Shown in pieces: positions 37,968 to 49,800 of a stretch of 64,000 nt of DNA (positions are counted from its first letter, which is position 1; each line of letters starts with the position of its first letter). The notes under the pieces are model-generated. The model did not search any database, was not told the DNA's origin, and worked only from the letters and a program-made list of their open reading frames with translations. This stretch comes from Trochalopteron elliotii (Eukaryota; Chordata; Aves; Passeriformes; Leiothrichidae): the NCBI GenBank assembly GCA_024734555.1, contig JANPWX010000639.1, positions 559,101 to 623,100 of the forward strand, given 5' to 3'. Position numbers and translations under genes: made by a program.

Positions 37968-39279
37968 CTGAGACTCTCAAACTCATAACTAGGCAGGTCT
38001 TCCAGAGAGAGAGAGAAAGGAAGAGGGAGAAAAGAGGGCAAATTAGCAACTCCTGAAATATCTGAGGAATAATTTTTTTATTGGTCTTTCATTTTTCTTT
38101 CTTAAGATTTCTTTTTTCCCTACAAATGAAGTTGTATTTAATTTCTAAATAAAGACTTGAATGAGACATTGGCACACTTGTTTTGAGACAAATTAGAAAT
38201 AATAACAATCATCAACTTTCCCTCGACAGAGAGGAGTCTGTCTCCAATGTCAGACAAACTCATGGGCATAGACAGAGCCCTGTCAGGCAGGCCAGTTTAG
38301 AGCACAGACTGGAGTGGGTTGCTAATTTTTTACGACCATGAATCTGACATGAGACTCTCACACATCCCTGTCCTCCCCAAGCATTGTGAGAAGCCCATGC
38401 TGTGGTGAAACACAGTCTGGAGACACACCAGGAGCACTTCTGTGGTTAACTTTCTTGCTTTCCATCTCTCCCTCACCAATCTTTTCACACCAGAGTATCA
38501 CATAACTCTTTTTTGAAACTTTCAGCTCCACAACAAAATAGATCAAACCTGAACTGGAAACAGCCCAAGACACCTGACCAGGATAAGATCCCTCTGGTGT
38601 CTTTGTGGATGGGAAGAGTCTCTCATCCCCTCATCCCAGGCACCTTCCTCACGTCTTCACTCTGCCACACTGTCCTGGTGCCCTGAAGCACTACTTCTGT
38701 AACAATAAGGATCATGTCAGGGGAAAGAGTCTTGGCAGGACAACCAGAGTGAACCTAGCCTCAAGACCCTTCCTAATGGAGAATGCAGCCTGTGTTCTCC
38801 TGGCTTCCCACAGGGTGTGATCCCACTCTTGTACTGCTAATATAAAGTGACAAGGGCTTCATGAGCTATGCCAACACAGCCATTACCAAGCTTCACCTAC
38901 AGGGGCTGACTTCATATTCCCATAATCTCCCTCAAAATAATCCCTCAATGGACTTGGAAGATTCAGTCTTCAACTTCAGATTCCCATCCCCATCGCAACC
39001 CTTTATCCCCTACCTATCTTCAACCTCCATCTTCTTCCATATCCCTCCTTGTCAGAAACACAGCTCTCTGCCTCGTCAGAGGGAAAGACTCTCTAGATAA
39101 CCTAGCACTGTTCCCAGTCTCTCCCTCCCCTTTAGGCACTGCTATCAGCATAATACCAAGCAGCTCAAAGGAGAAGGGGAGCCTCCATCATGCTGGGCCC
39201 TGCACATGTACACGCTGGAAGAGAGACTTCTCTTCTTGATCTTACAACCAAAACAAATAAGGCCAAAAGAAATGCTCTT
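37968..39279. other. Unique non-coding sequence, no gene recognised
   Basis: Only a short purine-rich run (about 38003-38040) stands out. There is no exon or repeat I can support; open frames are at most 86 codons. Confidence 0.6.
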
Positions 39280-39426
39280 CCCTTTTTACAGATGGGAAAC
39301 CAGGAGCAAAGATATTAAATGTCTAGCCCTAGGAAGCCTGCAGCCAAGGCAGGAACTGACCCCCTGTTTCCTGAGAGCCACCATTCAGTGTCTAATCGCA
39401 CATGATCAGTCTTTCCTCTCTACCTC
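39280..39426 (-). mobile_element. MIR-type SINE relic (tRNA-derived core SINE)
   Basis: Read on the plus strand, the segment follows the reverse complement of MIR in order: TTTTTACAGATGGGAAAC, a GGAGCAAAGATATTAAATG block, then GGCAGGAACTGACCCCCTG, TTCCTGAG and CATTCAGTGTCTAATCGCA, ending in CTTTCCTCT. The element therefore lies on the minus strand with its tRNA-like head near 39425. Several small deletions and many substitutions fit great age. The open frame covering it (39206-39433) is not a gene. Divergence is high, so the exact subfamily is unknown. Confidence 0.7.
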
Positions 39427-41203
39427 CCTGTAGGCACGAGGAATTTGTGCTCTACATCTCCACATGTTTCTTTTGCTCTGTACTGTATGCAGCCCTACAC
39501 ACCTAGATGGGACTCCTTCATAAATAATCATATGTGGATTCCTGCACTTGTCTTGTGCTTGTCAACCCGTGCCTCCCTTATAGCACAGGAATTAGTCTTT
39601 CCTTCCTGTATTCCCAGTGTAATTATCAAACAAACTTTCCTCTGGCATAGACTTTGCACACCAAGGACACTTTAAATCTCACACATAAATCTCTTTCATT
39701 TCAGCAGGTCTCTCTCCTGGAGAATGGCATTTAATGGTGATCTTTTTTTAATCAGGTTCAGTCCCCTGTTTCTCACCCCCATCTGGTGAAAGTGACTTTC
39801 CACTTAGAAAGGAAGTCAGTCTTTGATTTCATAAATGATTATAAGAAGATTTAACATCCTCTGGAGCACAACTATTTTGATTAGAATGTATTAGCTCCAA
39901 TACCTTTTCCAGCTGTCCTGCTTCTTGATACAAACCCCAAGATACAGAAATCTTTCTGAATTCACCTCCAGTGAGGAGACAAGCTGCTTACCCTCTCATC
40001 ATTTGGACTCTGGCTCCATGTAACACAGCAGAATAAAGCAGGGAATTGTCAGCACACCACCTGTGTGCTGGTCTCTGCCTCAAGCCCTGGCAGGAGGTTG
40101 GCTGAGCATGGATGTGTGCGGGCTTGTTTGCTTTAGCTCGCTGACCTCTGCTTTGTTGCTGCAGCCCTGCAGCTTGCTGAGCCTGCCACCACGAAGAGCA
40201 GCTTGTGTGGAAAGGCAGGGGAAGGTTTCAGAGGAGCATGCATCCCCTGTTATTGTTGCAGGCAAGCTGGCATGAGTGTAACTTTTAGAGGCAAGTGTAA
40301 TTTTGCAGGCAATACCCATTTATGTGCAATCTGTCACAATCTGTCCCTTTTCACACGGTGGCCAGCTGAAGAATAACATCAGATGCTGCTTGCACAGTGC
40401 AATAGTGGGTCAGAGTTTTCTGGCTTCAAAGGCAGATTTGAACGGTAAGATAAAATTTTTTCTGCAGTTTTGCTTTCAAAGACTTTGTACCATTTTTCCT
40501 TTCAAATACTACCCCTCTGAGGATATGTGTATATGTAAAATGAGATGGTAACCTGAGGGCCACAGTCTCAAGTCACCCTCCAGATCTCTCAAAGGCTGTC
40601 AGAAGCTCAAAGGGTTCTCCTTAGAAAACAGTAAATTAGATTCTGGCTCAGAAAGACAAGCTATGCAGAAATTTCCTGCTTAGGTCTCTTCAGGAGTGTT
40701 TCTGACTCCGCTACCAGGTCCAAAGGGGTGGGACCCAAATGTGAAATTGTTTTTTGATCAAAGTCCTCAGCGTTCCATCCTGCCTGTCAGCAGCTGTGCA
40801 GCTTCATTTCAGCAGCACTAGTTTTGTGAAACAGAGCACGAACTGTGCAAAGTCAACTCCACTTCTGAGGGGTTCACTCTTTTTCTTAACAGTTTTCCAG
40901 ATTAAACCTATTCTCCTAGTATCAAAGACACTCTGTAGAGATTTTGATAACACAGCTCCAGTTTACAGGTATCACACCCACCCAGGAATAGTTTGATTAA
41001 GTGCAGTGTTTTCAATGTTTCAATGCCACATTAAGTACAGCCCCCCTCAGATCTGGTTGGTCTATTTGGATTTGAGGTGGCATGCCTGGAGACTCAAACC
41101 CTTACAAGTCTTTGCTTTTCTTAACATCAGCAGCAGCCACGTCAGCACCTGTGGCAGTTGTTGTTCTAGGATGCAGAAATAAACTTCCCCATCCTACACA
41201 AAT
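39427..41203. other. Unique non-coding sequence, no gene recognised
   Basis: No exon or repeat is recognised. 40060-40260 is modestly GC-rich with overlapping frames up to 79 codons on both strands, none with known similarity. Confidence 0.6.
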
Positions 41204-41745
41204 GCTTGGATGTTAAGGCCAGAGAGACTTACTGAGATCATTTTTTCTGGCATCTGGAGCAGCATGGACTATAAGACTATCCTAAGTAATTCTTATTTGA
41301 AGTTCCATAGCTGTGGTTGAACAACAACCACAACAAACATGCAATCGTGGAAAATCTACCACAGTCCCTAATAAGCTGTTCCAATGGTAAATCACCCTCA
41401 CTGTTAAAAATGTGGACGTGGTTTTCAGTCTGAAGGTGCTTAGCTTCAACTCCTGGCCAATTGTTGTTGCAAGTCTACTGAACAGCAGACCCCTTCCTAT
41501 TCCATCACTGATTCTACTGAGGTATTTTTAACTTGTGGCAAGGGACTGGTTTGAAAGCTAAATAAGTAGAACTCGCCTCTCATCTTTTGCAGTCGTGAGG
41601 GATTTTTTTGGTTTGTTTCTTTTTACTCGGTAACTTTCCTCTGAACCTTGTCAATTTTTTTAATATCCCCCTTGAAACCAGTTGTGAAGCCTTCTGAAAT
41701 GTAAGTGGCTCTCTCAACATTCACAGAGCTAAACTACCTCCTTAG
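41204..41745 (-). mobile_element. Ancient CR1/L3-type LINE fragment
   Basis: Read on the plus strand, this follows the reverse complement of an old amniote CR1/L3-type LINE common in turtles and crocodilians. It starts TTAAGGCCAGAGAGACTTAC and GAGATCATTTTTTCTGGCAT, continues GAAAATCTACCACAGTCCCT, then the very characteristic GCTGTTCCAATGGTAAATCA and CCCTCACTGTTAAAAATGTG. It goes on TTAGCTTCAACTCCTGGCCA, CTTTCCTCTGAACCTTGTCA and AATATCCCCCTTGAAACCAG. The element is on the minus strand with its 3' end near 41204. It is strongly diverged and partial, and covers only the end of ORF2 and the 3' UTR. The high-coordinate limit is approximate. Confidence 0.8.
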
Positions 41746-44511
41746 GCTTTGTTCCAAAAATTTCCAAATGCGTTCCTGATGTCCTTCCAGGCTGTATTTT
41801 AACCAGTCCTGAAAGCTACAACAGCATTTCCAAATCTCTGAGACCAAAGTGATATTAAGTGACAGTAAGATGAAGCAACAAGCCCTTGAGCCCCCACATC
41901 AGAAAATTTTGAAAGAAGCAGTCTCACAGCAGGAACAGTGAGTGAGCAGAATGATCTGTCAACTTCTCCCATTTCTATGTGTGGGCAAGGGCTTTGTAGC
42001 TACTGTCGGCTCATTCATGCTTGATGGCTGCAAATTCACAGGGGCTTTGCTGTTGTTGTTTTAGACTTTTAGCCCATTTCTTTCTATCTGCCACTTTTAG
42101 GGCCTGAGGAGATGCAACATGTTCCAGACCAGCTTTCTTTTTTAATCAAAAAGCAAGCAAGTCTGCATGCACATAGGTTGTTCATGCCTAAAACACTGAC
42201 CCAACCAAGCACAGTCAGCAGAAATGGCAGCTACATTTGCAGCTGCAATACCTTTGGAGTGACACATTGAAGGAAGGCCAGCACTTCTCTAAAACCATGC
42301 ATCTAAATCCTATGTTTTCCAGTGGAAACAGATGATCTTGTCTAAGCTTTATTTGTGGTAGGGCCTTGTGGATACCAACTAGCAACAAAACCCAACTTTC
42401 AGCTTTGAATGTCAGGACTGTGGTCCAGAACTCAAAGAGCTTCTGCCCTCTTTCCCCCTAATAAATATTTCTGTATTGTAGCAGCACTTCAACTAGTACA
42501 GTCAATCCCTACATGGAGCTTCATACCCAACAATGGTGCAGCTAAAAACCCTGCCATAGCTGCCTCTTAAGCTGAAGATCTGTGCTGGTCTGGCTGCGTG
42601 GGACATCTTTGCTTAAGAAAGGAAGAAGAGAAGATCACCACCACACCCCAACCCCAGTCTTTCCCCATACACAGTGCCACTGCTCCCTGAGTATTAATAA
42701 ACCAGGTGTTGAAAGAGAGGCTCAGCCTGAGGCATGCTCAGTGGTACACTTGTCGCCTGACCCACCTCCTCATCCTAGAGATTAATTAGGCCTGGCTCCT
42801 CCCTGCTAAATTGCCTCTCAGGCACATTGCTCAGTCTTCCTCCTCTTGCCTCAGGCATATTCACTCACTAACTTTTTATTTCAATATTCATGTTTTCCAG
42901 TTTGTAAGGCCCTCTACTCATTTTCACTAGGCTGCCCCAAGAACTCTGTTCCAGTAATGGGACGTGGGGGAGGAAAAATGTCTGGAATGAGGGAGGATGA
43001 GAACAGCTGGATTGGGATGGGGAGCTGGAGATTCCAATCTCCTTGCTCTTTACTCTCCAAATCTTCCCCATTATGCTGCCCTCGGTGAAATGCACTACCT
43101 GGGCTGAGAGACAACATCACCTGCATCTCCTGCAGATGCCCTCTCACCCTTGGGTGCTCATTTGAGAGATGAAAGTTCAGAGATTCTCCAGCAGTAGTGC
43201 ATGCAGCTAGCTGTCCCCTAACCTTGGCTGGAGCTTGCATCTAGGGACACGGCTGTGATATTTGGCTGCAGGAAAGGTCTCTAGGATCTAAATCCTGCCT
43301 CGGGAAAGAGAATGGTCTGAGGAATAAACTTCCCCACATTTTACCAGCTAGATGTCATAGTGCTATGTAACTGCTGCCATTCCTTGCCTTAAATGCCTTA
43401 TTCTTTCTGCGTATCACCTGTGAAGTTCAGACACCTCACCCAGACCTGAGGATCACACTTTCAGCTTGGCACACCCTTGGCTAAGTTTAATTTTTTGCTC
43501 CCGTCTCCATCCCTGTTCAATTACACCATCTGGAAAGACTGGAAGAGCTGTTTGGGCCAATGCCTGCCTTTTGCTACACATGTACAGCAAGAAGCTCAGC
43601 TGAACCTTAATTGAGATCTCTGGATGCTGTTGTAATACAAAAAGTAAATATTAATTAGTAAGATCAGCAGATTCAGTACCAGACATATTGCAAGTCACGC
43701 CCCCAGTATATTTATACATGCTGGTATGTGAATGCGCCTGCAATGGTTAATACCCCCATATACACTGTACACTGTTCTTCATGTAATATCCCTTCCTTTC
43801 ATAATCATGTGTCACTTAATATCCTGACTAAGACTGAACATTCTGTAACATAGTAGCACGTGTTTGAACAGAATAGTGAAATTATCTTTGAAATGTGGCA
43901 CAGATGGAAAGATGAGATGACGAGTCTCCTTTCCATTTCTCTAAATTTCTACTGTGGCTACTGTGTTTTAATATTCTAAGCCATCAACGAGTTCATTCTT
44001 CATGCCTGTGATGAGCTAAGTTGTGCTCACTGCTATCTGATTCTTGTGTGTGAGTTGCACATTCCAAAGAAAATCCATAATGGAAAACATAATTGCAGTA
44101 ACAAGCACCCTAAAGGGATGCAGAATTCCTCCAGAGGATCATTGGGGGTTAATTGGGCTCTTCTTTGCACAGTTGCACAGAGCCACTCCTATTCATATCC
44201 AGTGAGCACTATAGGGAAAGCAATAAAGTTACCAGCTAAAGCCCAGGTTCCTGCCTGCTCAGTATGCCACACTAACTCCTAAGACAGAGCTCTGATTGTA
44301 TGGCTGAGCCAAACAGGACGGCTGTTTTTAACACCCTTCTAACTTATGGTAGCCATTAACTACAACCTGACTTCCCATTACAACATACCACTGTGAACAC
44401 CTATTAGCAGCTAATTGAATCATCTAAAAATGGTCATAATTCAAACCTGTGTTTGTGTTTTTGCAATGGTTCTCACAGCTTTTGCTGTAGTACAGGAGAA
44501 TATGCAAATCA

Positions 44512-44519
44512 AGGCTCTG
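44512..44519 (+). promoter_or_regulatory. Octamer motif (POU/Oct-type)
   Basis: ATGCAAAT is the exact consensus octamer bound by POU-domain factors. It lies in an AT-rich repeat-free stretch. An 8-bp motif is expected by chance about twice in 64 kb over both strands, so weight is low. Confidence 0.3.
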
Positions 44520-44935
44520 TTTTAAAGCTCATGCTAAGATGGAAGTTTAAATGGAAATCTAATGGAGTGACAAAGCGGAATAAAGCCATATTGTATTTTT
44601 GATGTTACCCATGAGACATGATAGGAGAAACTAATAACAAGGCTCCCTATCTCTAAACGTTTTCCAGCTGTGAGCCACTAAAGAGCCAAAAGATCCCTTT
44701 GAGTCAACACCAACAAATGCATACACTCACATCGTAATTTTCTGCCATTTCTATTCACAATTTCAAGCTGTACAGCATTTTTCATTCTCCTTTTTATTTA
44801 AAGAAATAGAAGTATTTCCTCTCAGAGGCATCACAGGTTGTTTTCCAACCCACTCTATCCTGAAGCCTTCGATTTTGTTGTAGTTCTTTAAACATGAATA
44901 TGTTTTTTAATGTATTATGAAAGGCAAAAAAGCAC

Positions 44936-44956
44936 TTGTTTGCAAAGTGCAAACAA
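44936..44956. promoter_or_regulatory. Inverted pair of forkhead-like sites
   Basis: TTGTTTGCA and TGCAAACAA form a perfect 9-bp inverted repeat around a three-base spacer. Each arm contains TGTTTGC, a forkhead (FOX) type core, so the palindrome offers two facing sites. Function is inferred only from motif geometry. Confidence 0.35.
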
Positions 44957-46812
44957 CCATGGTGTTATAGACAGGTTTGCACATATTTGCTGTCAGGGAC
45001 TTTTAATTTGACTTACAGCCTTGTTTTATAAAGAGTTTTCATTAAACCTATGAAATTGTTAGGTGTTATTTTGTGTAGAAATATGGCTACTTCAGATTAG
45101 CATAAATTATCCTAAACAGGCAAACCACTTTAAACCATTTGCTTAAACTGAAAGAAGAATATATTTCAGCAATCGTAAGAGAACTGTTGAGAGCAGATAA
45201 AAAAGATAATGCCCCTCAGACGGAGGTAACTGTGTCTCCAGGGAAAAGACCTGTTCCCTTCTGCTGAGTTACGGAATCATGGTGTTTTCAGGCCCTTGCA
45301 ATGCAGAGTAAGGTGCAATTACTTAAAGCCCTCTCAAGGTGTCATTGAGGTTTGCATCAGCTAAATAAATCCAAACTCGTGGGAGGGTGGGGGAGGAGGA
45401 AGGGATTTAGGCAAAACTATGGCAGCTGCCTCCTACAATGAAGCACCCAACCACAATCAAGTCTGTGTAATGTAGATACCTATTTGCACAAAGAAGAGTG
45501 AATGTCCTCAATATATGTGTGAAGCACTACACCTGTCCCACCACATCCTTTTTACACATTATCAGCCCAGAAAAGGGCTGCTCAGATCTGCAGACTTGGC
45601 TTCATTGCAGGACACACCTGGCATGAGGTGTGACCCACAATCTGCATTCACTCTGCTGGCTCACACATCACGTTTTTTTCGTGTTTATTAGATGGGTCAG
45701 ATGCTTATGTCTTGCATCAGCATGTGATGCACACTGTAGTCTTCTTGGAATAACCATCAATTTTGAACAAAGAAGTTTTAAATCACCTGCCGTTTGTCAG
45801 ACTGTTTCCCACCACTTAGCACAAAACATTTTGATGGATAAGGAATGGTGGAGTGTCTCTCCAGTGAATGTACAAGAATTATGTGTTTTACATGGGAGAT
45901 GGGAATTCTTTCCTGCAGACACACATGTGCAGCCCTGCTGGCTTTCTTGGAAGCTGCATATATACTTCTGAGCAAACAACCACCACATTACTTCTCGCAT
46001 GCTCAGAGGTTGTGCTAGGTTACTCCAGCAAGATTAATAGTGTGCCAAAAATAAGCAACTGAACCCTTATTTAGGCAATTCAAACAACAGTATTTTGCAT
46101 GTCCAGCCCCAAACCCTTTGTTTCAATCCTCACTTCAAATGTTATAAAATCTACATTTGTTAAAAACAACCATAATTTGCTGGTGCAAATAACACAGGGA
46201 AGGCAGTGGCTGGGACATCTATGGCAATTGTCCTCTGGCTGCCAAATGGGCTCACAACATGTGCGTGTCTCCCCCCAGTTTTGGGAAGCCCCTACTGGCC
46301 TTGTAACCACCAGAGCTCTAAGAGTTTCTTCCACTAATTGAGCTGTGGGTACTTCATTTGTTTTTAAAGCAGAAGACCTTGTTCAGTTGCCCTTCTTGTG
46401 CCAACAGAGTCAATGACCATGGCACCAGTGCTGCACAGCGAAGCCATGACAGAGCTGGCAGCACTGAGCTATGGAGGGGCACAGCTGCACTTTCAAGCAT
46501 GTTTCAAGAACCAACCTGTTTGCCATATAGAAAGGCTCCTGCCAATGTGAAAAATGTCTTCATCCCATCTCCTAAATTGTAATGAGCTACCAGGTTTCAC
46601 ATTTTTCATTCCAGCATAGATGGTAAAAAAACCCTCCTGAGAACAGGAAAATCGAGGGCAGAAGCAGACTGTGTACCAGCCATTCTTTCATTTGGTCCCC
46701 ACTCCATGAAAGAAAGGAATTTTTTTTTTTTTAAATTCTCAACTTCTGACCTACTAAGCTTTAGGGTCATGACCCCCATTTGGGAAAATCTACACTTTCT
46801 CCTCTTCCTCCT

Positions 46813-46860
46813 GTCTCTCTCTATCTCTCTGTCTCACACATACACACACACACACACACA
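46813..46860. repeat. Compound (CT)n/(CA)n microsatellite
   Basis: An interrupted CT-rich run at about 46813-46835 passes into CA units reaching 46860, with one TA interruption. It is shorter and more broken than the arrays at 5.6 and 19.35 kb. Confidence 0.9.
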
Positions 46861-46861
46861 C

Positions 46862-49800
46862 TTGCATGCCATGAAAATATTATAATAATGTCTGCTGACA
46901 AAACAATGCCTGAAGATATGTGTCAAATGCAAGCATCCAAATAACAGAGCTAAAAAAAAATTAATTTCAATTTCAAACAGGTTAATTTTTTAAAAAGCCC
47001 CAAAAGCTGTACATTTTTACTAGACAGGCAGTGCAGCATTATGTAAATTGACTGAAAATGACTGAAAATGAAATAAAACGACAGCACCCAAGAGTAACCA
47101 TTAATTCAGGGTTCTTTCCAAGTCTCCATTCATTTTTCTTCCCTTTGACTTAATACTTGTATTTTTCTTCTCTCTTTTAGATACTATCTTTGGCTATTTC
47201 TTTACCTCTCTTTTCCATATTTGCTTGACTTTCCTCTCATTTTCTGTAGAGCCTAACTCTGGGCTCCCCATGGAGTTCATTCACAGTCAAATGTTTCTTA
47301 GTCAGCAAAACCCTCCACATCATCACGTTTTTCAGTGCAGTTCCTCCAGCTTTCATTATACCCTTGGGCTAACGACCATGTGAGCCCCCAGTCTGGGGAA
47401 AGGAAGTTCACTCTTCCTGCCGTCCATGACAGCTGCCTTCAAGCATCCCAGCTGGCTTTCTTGAATCCAGAATGGGAAAAGTCCAGTCTAGGTTCAGTCC
47501 ATGAGCAAATTTCTTTCTCCTCTCAAAAGTGCCATGCTGTTCAAAATTTCTGTCCTGGGTCCATTACTAGCAAGGCCCTGGTTATCATTTGCAGAGAGGT
47601 TCTGCAAACAGCAGATAGGAGATAGCAACAAATAGAAATGTACTGTGTTTCACCCTCCCCTTTCTGCATCTGTATGTAGCTGCCCCTCCTACTTTGAAAA
47701 GGAACAAAATGCTAGATGGCATCCCTGAAGAGCAATTCAAATTCCTGAGCTGCACTTGAGGAAAAATGTCCCTTCTTATCATGTTACTGAAATCCCCTGG
47801 CTCCATGCAAATTCTCAATTGACTAATATTGATTCCATAATATTTATTGTGGATCACTTTTGGGTCTTGCTGGTTTCCATCACTACTGAAGGTAGAAAAG
47901 CAGTATTTTTCTAGCGCATTACTATTAGTCTTCAGTGTGTTGTTGTCTATCTTCTTTTGAAATGCCTTTTTCATATAATGCAATTCATATTGTTTGTTGC
48001 CCCCACAACTCAAGAAACATGGTGTTTGCTAGCCCAGAAAATATCCACTGGCCCTTGAAAAGTCACGGCCACGCAGCATCACACATGCTAGGAATGTATT
48101 CATGCCAGTCCCAGTGGGGGCTCGTGTGCAGGTGCAAGTTAAAAGTTTTGGTCCTTTTCACCATAAAGCATTAAATCTCTGGATCCCTTAATACTCCCAC
48201 CCTGCCTCACAGCAGGCATTTCTGAGGAGACATTAGTGTAAGCATCTTGTAGTGCTGCTGAGGTACTTAGTTAAGCGTTCCCCTTTTGGGCCTCATTTTT
48301 GCTACTATGCACAATAACGCTCAAGGCTATGCAGCTGCACTCCAGTTCATGCAGGATCAGGTTCCCCTGCCCTCTTTCTCCTGGCTTAGCAATTCTTTTT
48401 GTTTTTTTTTTTTTCCTTTTCTACCCTACACTCATACATGAACATTTCAGAGCACAGAGCACCATTAAGCTCAAGGAGAGCATGCATGAGCATTTCACAG
48501 CTCTCTGCTCGGCCCTTTTGCCAGCCTTTCCTTTCAGAGAGGCTGCTCCAAAAGTTGACTGGAGCCAGCAAAAGTCTTCCCGTGTGCCTTGGACCAGGCC
48601 CAAAGCGAGGGACACATTTAGATGGGAATGGAGGCACTAAGGAAAGGCAGCTTGCCTGCCAGCAGGCAAAATGCTGGGAGACCTACACGGAGAAAGGAGT
48701 GTTTGAGGGTCAGACTGGAGAGACGAACCTCTGCCAAGCAATCCGTGCTCTTCGTGACTTCCATCCCAGCAGCCTGTTGAGGCACTCAGCACTGGCTTTG
48801 AACTGTGAGGTGAAGACAGAGTATGGGCACTGCCTCACTTTTTTTAATCCACCAGATTTATTTGTTTAATATATTTTTGCTGTCTTGTTTATTCTTTTTA
48901 TAAATCATATTAAAACAAAGCAGGATTTTTAAATGGCAGTGGAAAATATGTCCACTGATGATGTTTGGGAGAGTCTAAAAGAAACCCAACTAAAAGCCTG
49001 TATTCAAATTTTGTGAATGGGCAAATGGGTATTGTTCTGCTCACTCCCTTTTTTCTTCTGGGTGCACCAGTCAGCCCAGGAAGAGATGTCTCAGAGCAAT
49101 TCTTTCCACCTCTTTACCAACAAACAGGGCAATACAAGAGTCTTCACAGTCCAGTAGTTCCTACTGCCTGTTACTCAATAACTTGCAAACACATACTGTT
49201 TTAGCACCACTCAAGTCAAAATGGAGTCCTCACTCTATTCAGATTGTCCATGGCTCTCTATTTTTCATAATGCTCTTTCTTGAATATAGCTTCATTGCAA
49301 TGATTTATTCACCTTGTTTAGATGTCAGTGCTTTCTACTCACACTGACATGGAGCAAATACAAATGAACAAAATAATCCAAAAGAAAATCTAACAGATCA
49401 TTTTATCAGAGTTGTAAGATGGTGTGTTTGGATGAATTGTCTAGCAGGGTCCTGACAGAGCTCTGATTTGTTTAACATTTTCAGCTGTTATCTGGAAGCA
49501 GAAGTAGAAAAAATCATTAGTTATATTAACAACTGACATCCAGACTGGGGGAGATGAAAGAAAACAAGAAATTTATAGGGAAAATGGAAATCAATTGAGA
49601 AGGATTTGAGAATTAGATAAGCATTATCCAAATGATACAAATTTATAATTACATATGTCAACAAGCAGACTGGTTACTTATCATGTTGGGATAACCTAAT
49701 GCTACCTTGGAAGATACTTTGCATAGAATGACAATGGTAATATTTGTACCCAGAAAATGGGTTGTCCATTCTTTATACAGTATTTCAAACGCTGCAGAAA

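Larger units (their letters stand above)
41746..46812. other. Unique non-coding sequence with possible conserved regulatory blocks
   Basis: There is no gene or interspersed repeat I can identify. 42580-43280 is mixed-composition sequence with open frames up to 108 codons and no domain. 43600-45480 is AT-rich, repeat-free and carries several developmental transcription-factor-like motifs, including ATGCAAAT at 44512-44519 and a paired forkhead-like palindrome at 44936-44956. Near 45381-45404 a G-rich run is a near-canonical quadruplex motif. Conservation cannot be assessed here. Confidence 0.5.

Noticed and set aside
45381..45404. G-quadruplex motif
   Set aside because: The last loop would be eight bases, just outside the usual limit, and nothing nearby gives it a context.
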